64,000 nt of DNA, from positions 248,001-312,000 of the forward strand of contig JABABD010000005.1 of NCBI GenBank assembly GCA_014238425.1, given 5' to 3'. The stretch's first letter is position 1; every line of letters begins with the position of its first letter. This document shows positions 25,327-35,863 of the stretch, in pieces. The position numbers and the translations under genes are program-made. Below the pieces are notes generated by a model that saw only the letters and a program-made list of their open reading frames with translations, had not been told where the DNA came from and did no database searches. This DNA is from Flavobacteriaceae bacterium (GTDB lineage: Bacteria; Bacteroidota; Bacteroidia; Flavobacteriales; Flavobacteriaceae).

Positions 25327-26058
25327 ATGACACGTACATATGCAGTCACAGGAATGACCTGTAATGGTTGTCGCGCTTCAGTTGAAGAAAAATTGAAGAC
25401 AATTGAAAATGTAATAAATGCATCAGTTAATTTAGAGGCTCATGAAGCTATTGTTGAAATGAGCCAGCATATTTCTACTGAAATATTGCAAAAAACATTG
25501 TCAGACAAATACGCGATTAAAGAAAAGAATGAGCGAAATATTTTTCAATCTTCTAATGCGATAATTCAAGAAGAAGAAAAACCAGAGCTAAAACAGTTGT
25601 TCCCATTGTTTATGATTTTGGGTTATATATTTTTAGCTTCTTTAATGTTGAATAGAAATCCGTGGAATTTAAGCGATTTCATGTTAGACTTTATGGGCTT
25701 ATTTTATATTGTGTTTAGTTTTTTTAAATTACTAGACTTAAAAGGATTTTCAGAGTCATTTAAAATGTATGACCCTTTAGCTAAAGCAGTACCATTTTAT
25801 GGTAAGATATATCCTTTTATGGAGGTTATGTTGGGGCTTATGTTTCTGATGCGATTCGAGATTCCGATAGCTTTAATTGCCACATTAATTATTCTTGGTA
25901 TTACAACAGTAGGAGTTGCAAAAACATTGCTAGATAAAAAGGCCATAGAATGTGCTTGTTTGGGTACAGTCTTAAAATTGCCGATGACAAGAGCCACTAT
26001 TATTGAAAATGTAATTATGATCATAATGGCAGTCGTTATGCTGATAAAAATGTTTTAA
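25327..26058 (+). CDS. HMA domain fused to MauE/DoxX-type membrane protein
   Basis: 243-aa fusion. Residues 1-65 form an HMA domain with VTGMTCNGCRASVEEKL (metal-binding CNGC). Residues ~90-243 contain four or five membrane helices of the MauE/DoxX redox-associated type, including the conserved ECACLGT motif. The fusion suggests metal delivery to, or metal-dependent redox chemistry at, the membrane. It follows the NHL lipoprotein with almost no gap. Confidence 0.87.
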   Translation: MTRTYAVTGMTCNGCRASVEEKLKTIENVINASVNLEAHEAIVEMSQHISTEILQKTLSDKYAIKEKNERNIFQSSNAIIQEEEKPELKQLFPLFMILGYIFLASLMLNRNPWNLSDFMLDFMGLFYIVFSFFKLLDLKGFSESFKMYDPLAKAVPFYGKIYPFMEVMLGLMFLMRFEIPIALIATLIILGITTVGVAKTLLDKKAIECACLGTVLKLPMTRATIIENVIMIIMAVVMLIKMF

Positions 26059-26088
26059 ATTTTTATTGAGAATTTGTATCTTTAATCA

Positions 26089-26847
26089 ATGATAAAAACC
26101 CTACTATTCATAATTAAAAGCTCGAAAATTGTTTTCGGGCTTTTTTTTATAAGCGCTTTGATTGCATGTTCAAATAGCACCCAAAATGAGGCTGTTTCTT
26201 TGGTTAAAAGTAGTATCAAAGCACATGGAGGTCAACAAAAGTATGATGCACTAAAATCTATAAGTTTTGTAAAGACTTCGCGTTTGTTTTTGGAAGATGG
26301 TAGTATAGACTATGAAGTAGTGCAAAAACAATCTTTTCAATTTAAGCCAGATTATAGAGTTCAGATTGAATGGCAGAAGAAAGGGAGTACTCATGTTATT
26401 TTCTATAATGGCAATAATGCCATTAAGACCATCGACGGAAAGGTGATAACAGATTCATTAGAAATAGTGAAAGCCAAAAACACTGCAAAAGCTGCGGCAT
26501 ATGTGTTTTTTCAACCGTTTGGATTGGTAGATGAGAATACTATTTTATCCTTAGAGAATAATGTGCAATTAAATGACTCAGTAATCGCCCAAGCTGTGAG
26601 TGTTAGATATAAGGGAGATATAAAAGAGTCTGATAAATGGACCTTTTATTTTAACGATGATGATATATTAATTGCTAATTCCGTAATCTTAACTGACCAT
26701 AAAAGTTTAATAGAGAATTTAGAGCTTCAAAATGCTTATGGATTGGTATTTAATAAACACAGGAAAAGTTATAGGGTAGACAGTCTTCTTAATAAGAAAT
26801 ATTTACGTGCAGAATACTACTATGATAATCTGTCTATTTCTAACTAA
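26089..26847 (+). CDS. DUF6503-like lipoprotein
   Basis: 252-aa probable lipoprotein (signal followed by LIACSN). The opening of the mature region, SIKAHGGQQKYDALKSISF, resembles the DUF6503/outer-membrane LolA-like proteins of Flavobacteriia that begin with 'A.GG...y..l.si.f'. A mostly beta structure is expected. Function unknown. It lies 30 bp after the HMA-MauE gene, so it may share its transcript. Confidence 0.7.
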   Translation: MIKTLLFIIKSSKIVFGLFFISALIACSNSTQNEAVSLVKSSIKAHGGQQKYDALKSISFVKTSRLFLEDGSIDYEVVQKQSFQFKPDYRVQIEWQKKGSTHVIFYNGNNAIKTIDGKVITDSLEIVKAKNTAKAAAYVFFQPFGLVDENTILSLENNVQLNDSVIAQAVSVRYKGDIKESDKWTFYFNDDDILIANSVILTDHKSLIENLELQNAYGLVFNKHRKSYRVDSLLNKKYLRAEYYYDNLSISN

Positions 26848-27031
26848 AACGAGACATCATATTTTTCGTACAAAATTTAAACATTTTTGTCAATTTAACG
26901 AATAAAATAGCATTTTATCGATAGTTTTTAACAAATATTTTAAGAAACATTAGCATAACTGCCTCGAAATTAGTTTATTTGCTCTCTTCTTCCCTCTAGA
27001 AGCATGTTAATTTGTATTAATTTACCTACTT

Positions 27032-30000
27032 ATGAAAAGATTTACTTTTACTCTTTTGTTGTGCATAAGTTTTCTGGGTTTCGTGAATGCGCAAGGACCT
27101 GGAAATGTGTCAACTAACCTGCAATTATGGCTACGTGCTGATCAAGGAACATCACTTACAGGAACGGATGTAGATTCTTGGACTGGCCAATCTACTAATG
27201 GATTTGTTGGTGCATCTCAAGGGTCTGCTGATGCTCAATATGTAGCCACGGGACTTAATTTTAATCCTGTATTAAGATTCGCAGGTAATTCATTCTATAA
27301 CTTAGGAAATCCAGCTGTATTGGATTTACAACCAAATACAGATGAGATGACCATTATCACGATGGTTGTTACTGGTGGCTCTACTACTGGAACGGTTATT
27401 TCTAAAGCCGAAAATGACAATGGGCCAGATAGAAACTATCAAGTTTGGTTTGGATCTACAGATAGGGTTTTGCATCATACTTTAGGTCGTGATAGTAGCT
27501 ATGACCCTGTGCGTTGGGGAACGATTTATGCCTTAAACGAACCAAAAATAACTACAGGTATTGTTGCAAATACTGGGAATCCAATGACAAGACTTACGCC
27601 ATATGTTAATGGCGTTGTTGATCCAGCAGATACTAATAATGGTACACATTCTGGAGGAGATTCGTCTATAGATGTATTGGTAGGAGCTAGGCGACAAACT
27701 GGTAATTCTGGATCTGGTTATAGATTTACGGGAGATATTGCAGAAGTCATAATGTACAATAGAGATTTAACATCTACAGAAAGACAGAAAGTTGAATCAT
27801 ATCTTGCTATAAAATACGGAGTCACTTTGGGATCTAATGATGCCTATTGGGATACTCCTTCAAATACATCATCTCCATTTGGGTATGCAGGAACGAGTAA
27901 TGACTATTTAGCATCTGATGGAAGTGTGCTTTGGGATGGAAGCACTAATGCTGGTTATGGATATAATGTTTTCGGAATCGCTAGAGATGATAACTCGAAT
28001 TTATTACAGACGAAATCAAAAAGTGTAAACATCATCCCTGAACCTATACTTTCTATGGAAAGTGAGATAGGAGGTTTAAGTACCGACCTGAGTTATCTTC
28101 TTGCAGGAAACGATAGTGGTAATATTGCACTTAAGGTAACTGGTTTGCCAGTAAGGTCAACAAGTCTTCTAGAGAGAATATGGCTGGCACGTGAAAGCAC
28201 TAATGATGCAGGAACCGTTACTCTTGAGTTCGATTTAAGTACGTCTTCAATTACAGATGCAGAAGCTACAAACCTTGATATTTTTATTGCCGATAATACG
28301 AGCTTTAATAATTATAAAAATATAGCAGGTTCTTATAATACTACTACCAATATCTTGACTTTTACAGGAATTAGTTTTGATGATGGAGAGTATTTTACTT
28401 TGGGGACACCTCAAGTATATAATGATTCATACCATATGGAATTTGATGGTACAGATGATTATGTATCTACAGGAATGGACTTAAGTGGGAAATCACAATT
28501 AACAATGAGTGCTTGGTTCAAGAGAGACAATAATAGTGACCCCAATTTTACTGGGATTATCGGACAGATTGGTGTTGCTAGTTTAAATTTCAGGGATGAT
28601 AGTATGACATTTACCTACGGAGGAAATATTACTTCATACGGTATACATTGGACGACAACTGGTCTTGGTAATACTAATGAATCTTGGAACCATGTCGCGG
28701 TATCATTTAATAGTGGTACTATCAAATTATACTTTAATGGAGCATTAGTCAATAACACAGTTGATGCTTCAGGTAATACGTCGCTATCGACATCGACAAC
28801 TACAAATCTCAATATTGGTGGATATGCATCATTAGGAGGGCTCGGTAAACACTTTGATGGTTTGATAGACGAGGTACGAGTATTCGATACAGCTTTAACA
28901 GATGAGCAAGTGCAGCAAATGGTGTATCAAGAAATACAAAATAATGGTGGAAATGTTAGAGGAGCAATAATCCCAAAAGATATAGAGGATACAACTACAA
29001 ATGCAAACGTTCTATGGTCCGATATAGATGCTTACTACCCAATGACAAAATTTAGAGGAAATTGTCTTTTAGATGAAACAACCAATGCGGTTAATGGACG
29101 ACTCTATAATTTGCCTGCAAGCACTATTCAATCCCAAACTAGTCCAATGCCGTACGAAACTACTAACAATGGTCCATGGACAACACAAAATACTTGGTTG
29201 CACGGTGATGTATGGGATATAGAAAATCTACCAAACAAAGATTGGACAATAGTAGAAATACATGATAATATTAATACGAATACCAGCCATACCCAATTAG
29301 GACTTTTTGTAGACTCAGGGAATACATTAACTATTAATGGAACCAATGAGTTGAATAATACATGGTATTTAAACCTAAATGGAACAATAGACCTTTCGGA
29401 TGATTCACAATTAGTACAAACTGAAGAAAGCGACCTCGAAGTAACCAGTGCAGGAAAAATATTAAGACGACAAGAAGGGCTGAGCAATATGTATAGGTAT
29501 AATTATTGGGGATCACCTGTAGGAGCTCAGAGTACAATTGCAAACAATACTGATTATGCGATGAATATGCATCAAGATGGGAGCGGTAGTATTCAATTTA
29601 CTACGGCCTTCGATCCGCCAATTACTAGTCCGGCAACTATTAGTACAACATGGTTGTATACCTATCAAAATGGATATAGCTATTGGCAATGGAATGCAGA
29701 AGCATCCACTTCAAGCATTCCAGCTGGTGTTGGATATATTCATAAAGGACCTGGGACAGCAGGAACAGATCATCAATATCTATTTGAGGGCAAGCCAAAT
29801 AACGGTGTTATATCGTTAACTGCTACAGATACTGGAGGTCCAGGTTCTGTCGAAGGTGTTTCAAAAACACAATACTTATTGGGTAATCCTTACCCATCAG
29901 CATTAGATGCTCATGAATTTATCGACGATAATGTGGGAGTGAGTAGTGGTACACTATATCTTTGGGAACAATGGTCAGGTAGTAGTCATATATTAGATGA

Positions 30001-30976
30001 ATATGAAGGTGGGTATGCCATATTGAATAAGATGGCAAAGACGAGAGCTTATCAGTTTGTTGGTATAAATGGTGCAAATAATGGCTCTCAAGATGGAACA
30101 AAAACACCTACGCAATTTATACCAGTTGGTCAAGGTTTTATGACAGAGGTAGTAGCGGATGGAACTATAGAATTTAATAATAGTCAAAGAATATTCAAAG
30201 AAGAATCTTTAGGAGAATCTGTTTTCTTTAGAGGAGAAGAACATTCTTTCAATGAAAACGGAAGTACAGAGAATAGTGAGAATGCTATTAAAATGATACG
30301 ATTAGAGTTTAGAGTTTCAAATGACTTGAGTAGGGAGCTGGTTCTAGGCTTTAGTGATTCAACTTCAGATACATTTGATTATGGTTATGATTCTAGACCA
30401 AATAAGTTTAATAGTAATGACCTTGCGACATCTTTAAATGGTGAAGAAATGGTTATACAAGCATTTTCTCCAATTACCGATGAAAAAATCATTGATTTAA
30501 TATTGAGTAGTAGTGGAGATTATGATTTAGGAATAAGATTATTAACTACAGAAAATATTGATTCATCGCAAGAAATCTATATCTATGATACAGAAACGGA
30601 TATATATTTTGACATTGTTAATGAAGAGATATACGAGTTTACTGCTCCAGAAGGAAAGAACCCAGACAGATTTAAGTTAGTGTTCAAAAATAATAATGAG
30701 ACATTATCCAATAACGATAGCGACATTAATAATAACATTTCAATATTTGTAAGTTCTTCGGATAATAAATTATATGTAAAAGGCTTGCAAGAAGATGTAA
30801 AGGCTTTGAAGATAATTAATTTATTAGGCCAAGAAGTAACTTCAATTTATGGCTCTATCAGAAAAACAACATTGGAATCTGGACTGCAAATGGACGATTT
30901 TAAGACAGGTGTTTATATCGTGAGTATTACCCAAAATAATGGAATAGATATCAGTAAAAAAATATCGCTGAATTGA
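27032..30976 (+). CDS. Secreted LamG-domain protein with type IX sorting signal
   Basis: 1314-aa surface or secreted protein. After a signal peptide (ending VNAQ) comes a concanavalin-like region opening LQLWLRADQGTSLTG (residues ~28-265), which is common in T9SS cargo, then a LamG/pentraxin-like lectin domain (~470-625, MEFDGTDDYVSTG ... DGLIDEVRVFDTALTDEQV). Beta-rich regions follow, and the C-terminus is a type A T9SS sorting domain (~1238-1314, INLLGQEV ... FKTGVYIVSI). The gldKLMN genes in this window encode part of the machinery that would export it. It stands alone, with a 184-bp leader region. Confidence 0.9.
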   Translation: MKRFTFTLLLCISFLGFVNAQGPGNVSTNLQLWLRADQGTSLTGTDVDSWTGQSTNGFVGASQGSADAQYVATGLNFNPVLRFAGNSFYNLGNPAVLDLQPNTDEMTIITMVVTGGSTTGTVISKAENDNGPDRNYQVWFGSTDRVLHHTLGRDSSYDPVRWGTIYALNEPKITTGIVANTGNPMTRLTPYVNGVVDPADTNNGTHSGGDSSIDVLVGARRQTGNSGSGYRFTGDIAEVIMYNRDLTSTERQKVESYLAIKYGVTLGSNDAYWDTPSNTSSPFGYAGTSNDYLASDGSVLWDGSTNAGYGYNVFGIARDDNSNLLQTKSKSVNIIPEPILSMESEIGGLSTDLSYLLAGNDSGNIALKVTGLPVRSTSLLERIWLARESTNDAGTVTLEFDLSTSSITDAEATNLDIFIADNTSFNNYKNIAGSYNTTTNILTFTGISFDDGEYFTLGTPQVYNDSYHMEFDGTDDYVSTGMDLSGKSQLTMSAWFKRDNNSDPNFTGIIGQIGVASLNFRDDSMTFTYGGNITSYGIHWTTTGLGNTNESWNHVAVSFNSGTIKLYFNGALVNNTVDASGNTSLSTSTTTNLNIGGYASLGGLGKHFDGLIDEVRVFDTALTDEQVQQMVYQEIQNNGGNVRGAIIPKDIEDTTTNANVLWSDIDAYYPMTKFRGNCLLDETTNAVNGRLYNLPASTIQSQTSPMPYETTNNGPWTTQNTWLHGDVWDIENLPNKDWTIVEIHDNINTNTSHTQLGLFVDSGNTLTINGTNELNNTWYLNLNGTIDLSDDSQLVQTEESDLEVTSAGKILRRQEGLSNMYRYNYWGSPVGAQSTIANNTDYAMNMHQDGSGSIQFTTAFDPPITSPATISTTWLYTYQNGYSYWQWNAEASTSSIPAGVGYIHKGPGTAGTDHQYLFEGKPNNGVISLTATDTGGPGSVEGVSKTQYLLGNPYPSALDAHEFIDDNVGVSSGTLYLWEQWSGSSHILDEYEGGYAILNKMAKTRAYQFVGINGANNGSQDGTKTPTQFIPVGQGFMTEVVADGTIEFNNSQRIFKEESLGESVFFRGEEHSFNENGSTENSENAIKMIRLEFRVSNDLSRELVLGFSDSTSDTFDYGYDSRPNKFNSNDLATSLNGEEMVIQAFSPITDEKIIDLILSSSGDYDLGIRLLTTENIDSSQEIYIYDTETDIYFDIVNEEIYEFTAPEGKNPDRFKLVFKNNNETLSNNDSDINNNISIFVSSSDNKLYVKGLQEDVKALKIINLLGQEVTSIYGSIRKTTLESGLQMDDFKTGVYIVSITQNNGIDISKKISLN

Positions 30977-30987
30977 TTAAAATTGAT

Positions 30988-31641
30988 TTAACTTATATCC
31001 AGTTTAAGGATTTTGAGTAGTTCATCACAACTATCAATAGCTCTTTGGGTTGCATCAGTTTTTAACCTTAGAGCTCCAGAAATGCTTTGTATGATGTTCT
31101 TTAAAAGTTGTTCATCTTGAAATGGAGATTTATCTAACTTCATATTGTCATAATTACTATTATGTATAAAATAACTACCTAAATACTCTTTATTAATATT
31201 TTCCATACGTTCATAATCCTTTAGTGTTAGATCGTAGTTTGAGTAGTGCTTTTCGATAGCGGTTTTCGTTTTGAAATCATGAATTAATTTAAAATCTCCT
31301 GAATTAATAAGTGCCTGGTAGGTAATATTGTTTGGCCTGAAATTAACGAGTCGAGCAATTTCAAATACATTTTTAGTTATGGCCATTTTATTCTGATCAT
31401 CGTTACCTAATAGGGGCATGATTTCATTGACCTTATTAAACTTTTCTTTAATCGAGATCAAATTGCCTGACAAGGTTACTTTGTCTGCTTCAATATCATT
31501 GATCAAGCTATTAATATATTGCTCTTTTTGTGTTTTATTATTGGTTTCATCTGCGCATTTATTCATACTGAAAGCAATGGTGATTCCAATAATTACGATT
31601 AATATTTCGCCAAGTGTGTACTGCCAATTTATCTTTTTCAT
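30988..31641 (-). CDS. DUF6090-like membrane-anchored protein
   Basis: 217-aa protein with one N-terminal membrane helix (LGEILIVIIGITIAFSMN) and a helical remainder (DIEADKVTLSGNLISIKEKF). The opening INWQYTLGEILIVIIGI is shared by DUF6090 proteins of Flavobacteriia. Function unknown. It ends 12 bp from the convergent secreted protein and lies downstream of the groEL terminator. Confidence 0.72.
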   Translation of the reverse strand: MKKINWQYTLGEILIVIIGITIAFSMNKCADETNNKTQKEQYINSLINDIEADKVTLSGNLISIKEKFNKVNEIMPLLGNDDQNKMAITKNVFEIARLVNFRPNNITYQALINSGDFKLIHDFKTKTAIEKHYSNYDLTLKDYERMENINKEYLGSYFIHNSNYDNMKLDKSPFQDEQLLKNIIQSISGALRLKTDATQRAIDSCDELLKILKLDIS

Positions 31642-31685
31642 TATAAAAGAGTTAGTTACCTTAAAGCTATGGAATATATCAAAAC

Positions 31686-31717
31686 AAAAAAAGCCTCAAA
31701 TTTTTGAGGCTTTTTTT
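31686..31717. terminator. groEL terminator
   Basis: Stem AAAAAAAGCCTCAA / TTGAGGCTTTTTTT, symmetrical and usable on either strand. It lies 20 nt past the groEL stop. Confidence 0.88.
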
Positions 31718-31736
31718 GTTTTGATATCTGTCACAA

Positions 31737-33383
<1,647 letters not shown>

Positions 33384-33662
33384 TTATATGATTGCCAATA
33401 TATCTTCTTCACGCATCATTAGGTAGTTGATGCCATCTAGGTTGATTTCAGAACCAGAATACTTTCCATAAAGTACGACGTCACCAACTTTTACAGTTAA
33501 AGGTTCATCTTTCTTGCCTTTTCCTGCTGCGACAACAGTTCCTTTATGTTGTTTTTCTTGTGCTGAATCTGGAATGTATAGACCAGAAGCAGTTTTGGTC
33601 TCTGCTGGTAGAGGTTCTACCAACACACGATCTGCTAATGGTTTGATTTTTACTTTACTCAT
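33384..33662 (-). CDS. groES: 10-kDa co-chaperonin GroES
   Basis: 92-aa lid of GroEL. It shows [24 protein letters not shown] with the mobile loop, and [18 protein letters not shown] near the C-terminus. First gene of the groES-groEL pair. No CIRCE-type inverted repeat is visible upstream. Confidence 0.98.
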   Translation of the reverse strand: MSKVKIKPLADRVLVEPLPAETKTASGLYIPDSAQEKQHKGTVVAAGKGKKDEPLTVKVGDVVLYGKYSGSEINLDGINYLMMREEDILAII

Positions 33663-33760
33663 TGTATATGTGTATTTTGATTAATTAAATTTTTATTCTA
33701 TAATGCTATTCAGAAATTATGCCAATACAAAAACACTGAAATTCTGACAGATTGAAACAA

Positions 33761-33793
33761 AAAATGCCAGCGTGATTGACAAGCTGGCATTTT
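33761..33793 (-). terminator. secG terminator
   Basis: Stem AAAATGCCAGC / GCTGGCATTTT with an 11-nt loop, 22 nt past the secG stop. It separates the lptE-secG transcript from groESL. Confidence 0.85.
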
Positions 33794-33815
33794 TGTATTT
33801 AGTTTTCATGTAATA

Positions 33816-34169
33816 TTAGTTCCCTGTAGTGTCAGTTTGTGTAGCAGGGGTTTGTTGTTGTGTATCAGGGATGACATTCTGTACAGGTGTTGTAGTGTTA
33901 TCATCTAAGACTCTTGAATCTGTATTGACACTGCCTTTGTCAATTGCAACATTAGATAGTAATATGAGTATCAATAATAAGGTAGCCAATGCCCATGTGC
34001 TTTTATCTAAGAAATCGGTTGTTTTTTTAACACCTCCTAATTGCTGAGATCCACCACCGCCAAAAGTAGAAGATAAGCCACCACCTTTAGGGTTTTGTAC
34101 CATAACAACGACCACAAGCAAAAATGCAACGATCACTATGAGTATCAAGAATATTATAAATTTGTCCAT
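33816..34169 (-). CDS. secG: Preprotein translocase subunit SecG
   Basis: 117-aa membrane subunit of the SecYEG channel. Two helices (residues ~3-25 and ~55-73) flank the conserved VVMVQNPKGGGLSSTFGGGG loop. The C-terminal tail is Thr/Gln-rich, as usual in Bacteroidota. It follows the TPR gene by 2 nt. Confidence 0.93.
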   Translation of the reverse strand: MDKFIIFLILIVIVAFLLVVVVMVQNPKGGGLSSTFGGGGSQQLGGVKKTTDFLDKSTWALATLLLILILLSNVAIDKGSVNTDSRVLDDNTTTPVQNVIPDTQQQTPATQTDTTGN

Positions 34170-34171
34170 TA

Positions 34172-35098
34172 CTATTTATTGTTTTGTTCTTGTAATTGTT
34201 TTACTGCTTTAATTTGATCTGCAAAGAAACCACTTTTTTCTGGATATTTCAAACTTAAGATTCTATAAGATTGAATGGCTTTTTCGTAGTTTTTTTGCTC
34301 AAGATAAATACGTGCTAGAGTCTCTGTCATTAGAGATTCTGGCTGAATCATTTGTGCTTTAGCAAGGTTTTTTGAACTGCTTGAAGATTTGTGAGGGTCG
34401 ATTTTTGGCATGTCTGCTAAAAACTTATCAATCAAATCATATTTTTTAGTTCTCACTTCTTTTTTAAGATCTTCAATTTTTGATTCACGCGTTGTAATAG
34501 ATACTCTCTGAATAGGTTTGAAATCGGTAATTTTTAACCATTCGGAAAAAGAATGAGTTTCGCTCTTGTCAAAATCTAAGGGAGTGCCAATTTTCAATTT
34601 CTGTTCTGGAAGTTGTTCGATATTTTGAGCATCAATTTCTAATAATTCTTCATTTTCAGAAAAATTAGCTACTTTCTCTATATCTATTTTTGGTTGAAAT
34701 AACGCTGGGTCTAATACCCCTTTTGTATCCTGAACTTGTTTTTTAAGAGCATGATCTATAGTCACACTTTTATGTACTGAGATATCCTCTTCATCTCTGA
34801 CGTCTATTTCCTTGAGGTGTTCGGTACTTTGCTTTATGTATTGTGATATTTCGTTTTGCACGAAAATTTCTGAAGTGATAAAATCAAATAAAATACTTCT
34901 ATCAGTAGTATAGGCAGCAGTCGTTTTTAATTCTTGATTATACTTAAAGCTTTCTTTGTTTTTAAGACCTTTTAAGTATACAGCTCGAGCCGATTGAAAA
35001 TACGGGAATTGTTGTAAAACACCTTTTAGTTCAGAAGTTTGTTCTGAGTTAATGGATTGCGGATGCTGTAAGAGATATGTAAAGTTATTTGTATTCAT
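34172..35098 (-). CDS. TPR-containing protein of the lptE-secG cluster
   Basis: 308-aa, mostly cytoplasmic protein by composition (no signal peptide). The C-terminal part (residues ~255-300, MTETLARIYLEQKNYEKAIQSYRILSLKYPEKS) is a tetratricopeptide repeat; the rest is acidic and probably disordered. I use the ATG at 35098, which overlaps the lptE stop as TAATG, rather than the GTG at 35104. The exact role is unknown; position between lptE and secG is conserved in this group. Confidence 0.8.
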   Translation of the reverse strand: MNTNNFTYLLQHPQSINSEQTSELKGVLQQFPYFQSARAVYLKGLKNKESFKYNQELKTTAAYTTDRSILFDFITSEIFVQNEISQYIKQSTEHLKEIDVRDEEDISVHKSVTIDHALKKQVQDTKGVLDPALFQPKIDIEKVANFSENEELLEIDAQNIEQLPEQKLKIGTPLDFDKSETHSFSEWLKITDFKPIQRVSITTRESKIEDLKKEVRTKKYDLIDKFLADMPKIDPHKSSSSSKNLAKAQMIQPESLMTETLARIYLEQKNYEKAIQSYRILSLKYPEKSGFFADQIKAVKQLQEQNNK

Positions 35099-35610
35099 TA
35101 CCACTTTGCGAGTGATGCATTAAAAATGTCTTGTGTAATACGTTCAAAAATGTCTTCTATAGCGGTGTCTTTTTGGCTTCCTACTAACTGTGCATTTCCA
35201 GGATAATCGAAGTAAAAAGAGAAACGCTGTTCTAAAGCGGCTTCTGGATCGTTCTTGTCAAAAAATCTAACATTTACACCAATGGTAAGTCTGTTTTGTG
35301 CTGCTGTATTTTGAGCTGTAGCTGTCATTGGAGCAATACGATATTCTACAATTTCACCTTCGTACACTAAGTCACCATTAGATCGAACCAAATCTAACTT
35401 GGTTTGATTAAGAATAAGGTCTTGAAGCGCTAAAGTAAAAGTTCTCTCTAGTCCTGGCTCAATTAAAGGTGCATTGTTCTGAAAATAATTGACTTGAAAT
35501 GTTTTGGTATCTTCAGAAATAGACGCTCCAGAAAAAGAATATTGTACAGAGCCACAACCAAATATGATCAATGAGATTGTTAGTACTAAGGCGTGTTTTA
35601 AATAATTCAT
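35098..35610 (-). CDS. lptE: LptE-family LPS-assembly lipoprotein
   Basis: 170-aa outer-membrane lipoprotein with a lipobox IIFGCG and the family segment VQYSFSGASISEDTKTFQV. LptE plugs the LptD barrel and takes part in LPS insertion. The ATG at 35610 (MNYLKHAL) fits the signal peptide better than the upstream start at 35628. Translationally coupled to the TPR gene. Confidence 0.88.
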   Translation of the reverse strand: MNYLKHALVLTISLIIFGCGSVQYSFSGASISEDTKTFQVNYFQNNAPLIEPGLERTFTLALQDLILNQTKLDLVRSNGDLVYEGEIVEYRIAPMTATAQNTAAQNRLTIGVNVRFFDKNDPEAALEQRFSFYFDYPGNAQLVGSQKDTAIEDIFERITQDIFNASLAKW

Positions 35611-35656
35611 TTGCTTGAGACCTCTCAACTATTCTCGAGGTTACATTTAAGTTTCA

Positions 35657-35854
35657 TTAATATGTATTAGGTCGTTTCATGGTAATGAACGCGTAAATAT
35701 AGCCCGCATTATCGGCAACATCAAAATCTACATTAATCAATCTATATCCTTGGTAATGTTTTTCATTAACCAAGTTCTCAGCTTCTTGACGTATTACTTC
35801 CGAACTATTGGGTCTAAACGATTTTTTAATCATGAATATTTCTACTGCTTTCAT
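35657..35854 (-). CDS. Small conserved-looking protein of unknown function
   Basis: 65-aa ORF that starts 9 nt after the sigma54 regulator and ends 46 nt before lptE, filling the gap in the operon. Sequence MKAVEIFMIKKSFRPNSSEV... with charged N-terminal helix and a beta C-terminus; no motif I recognise. A second start at MIKKSF (35833) is possible. Codon use and placement suggest a real gene. Confidence 0.6.
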   Translation of the reverse strand: MKAVEIFMIKKSFRPNSSEVIRQEAENLVNEKHYQGYRLINVDFDVADNAGYIYAFITMKRPNTY

Positions 35855-35863
35855 AAACTTGTC

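Noticed and set aside
33700..33760. Possible sigma54 promoter TTGGCAT-N4-TTCTGAA upstream of groES
   Set aside because: The -24 element fits, but the -12 element lacks the GC (TGAA instead of TTGCW), so it is below what I would report as a site.
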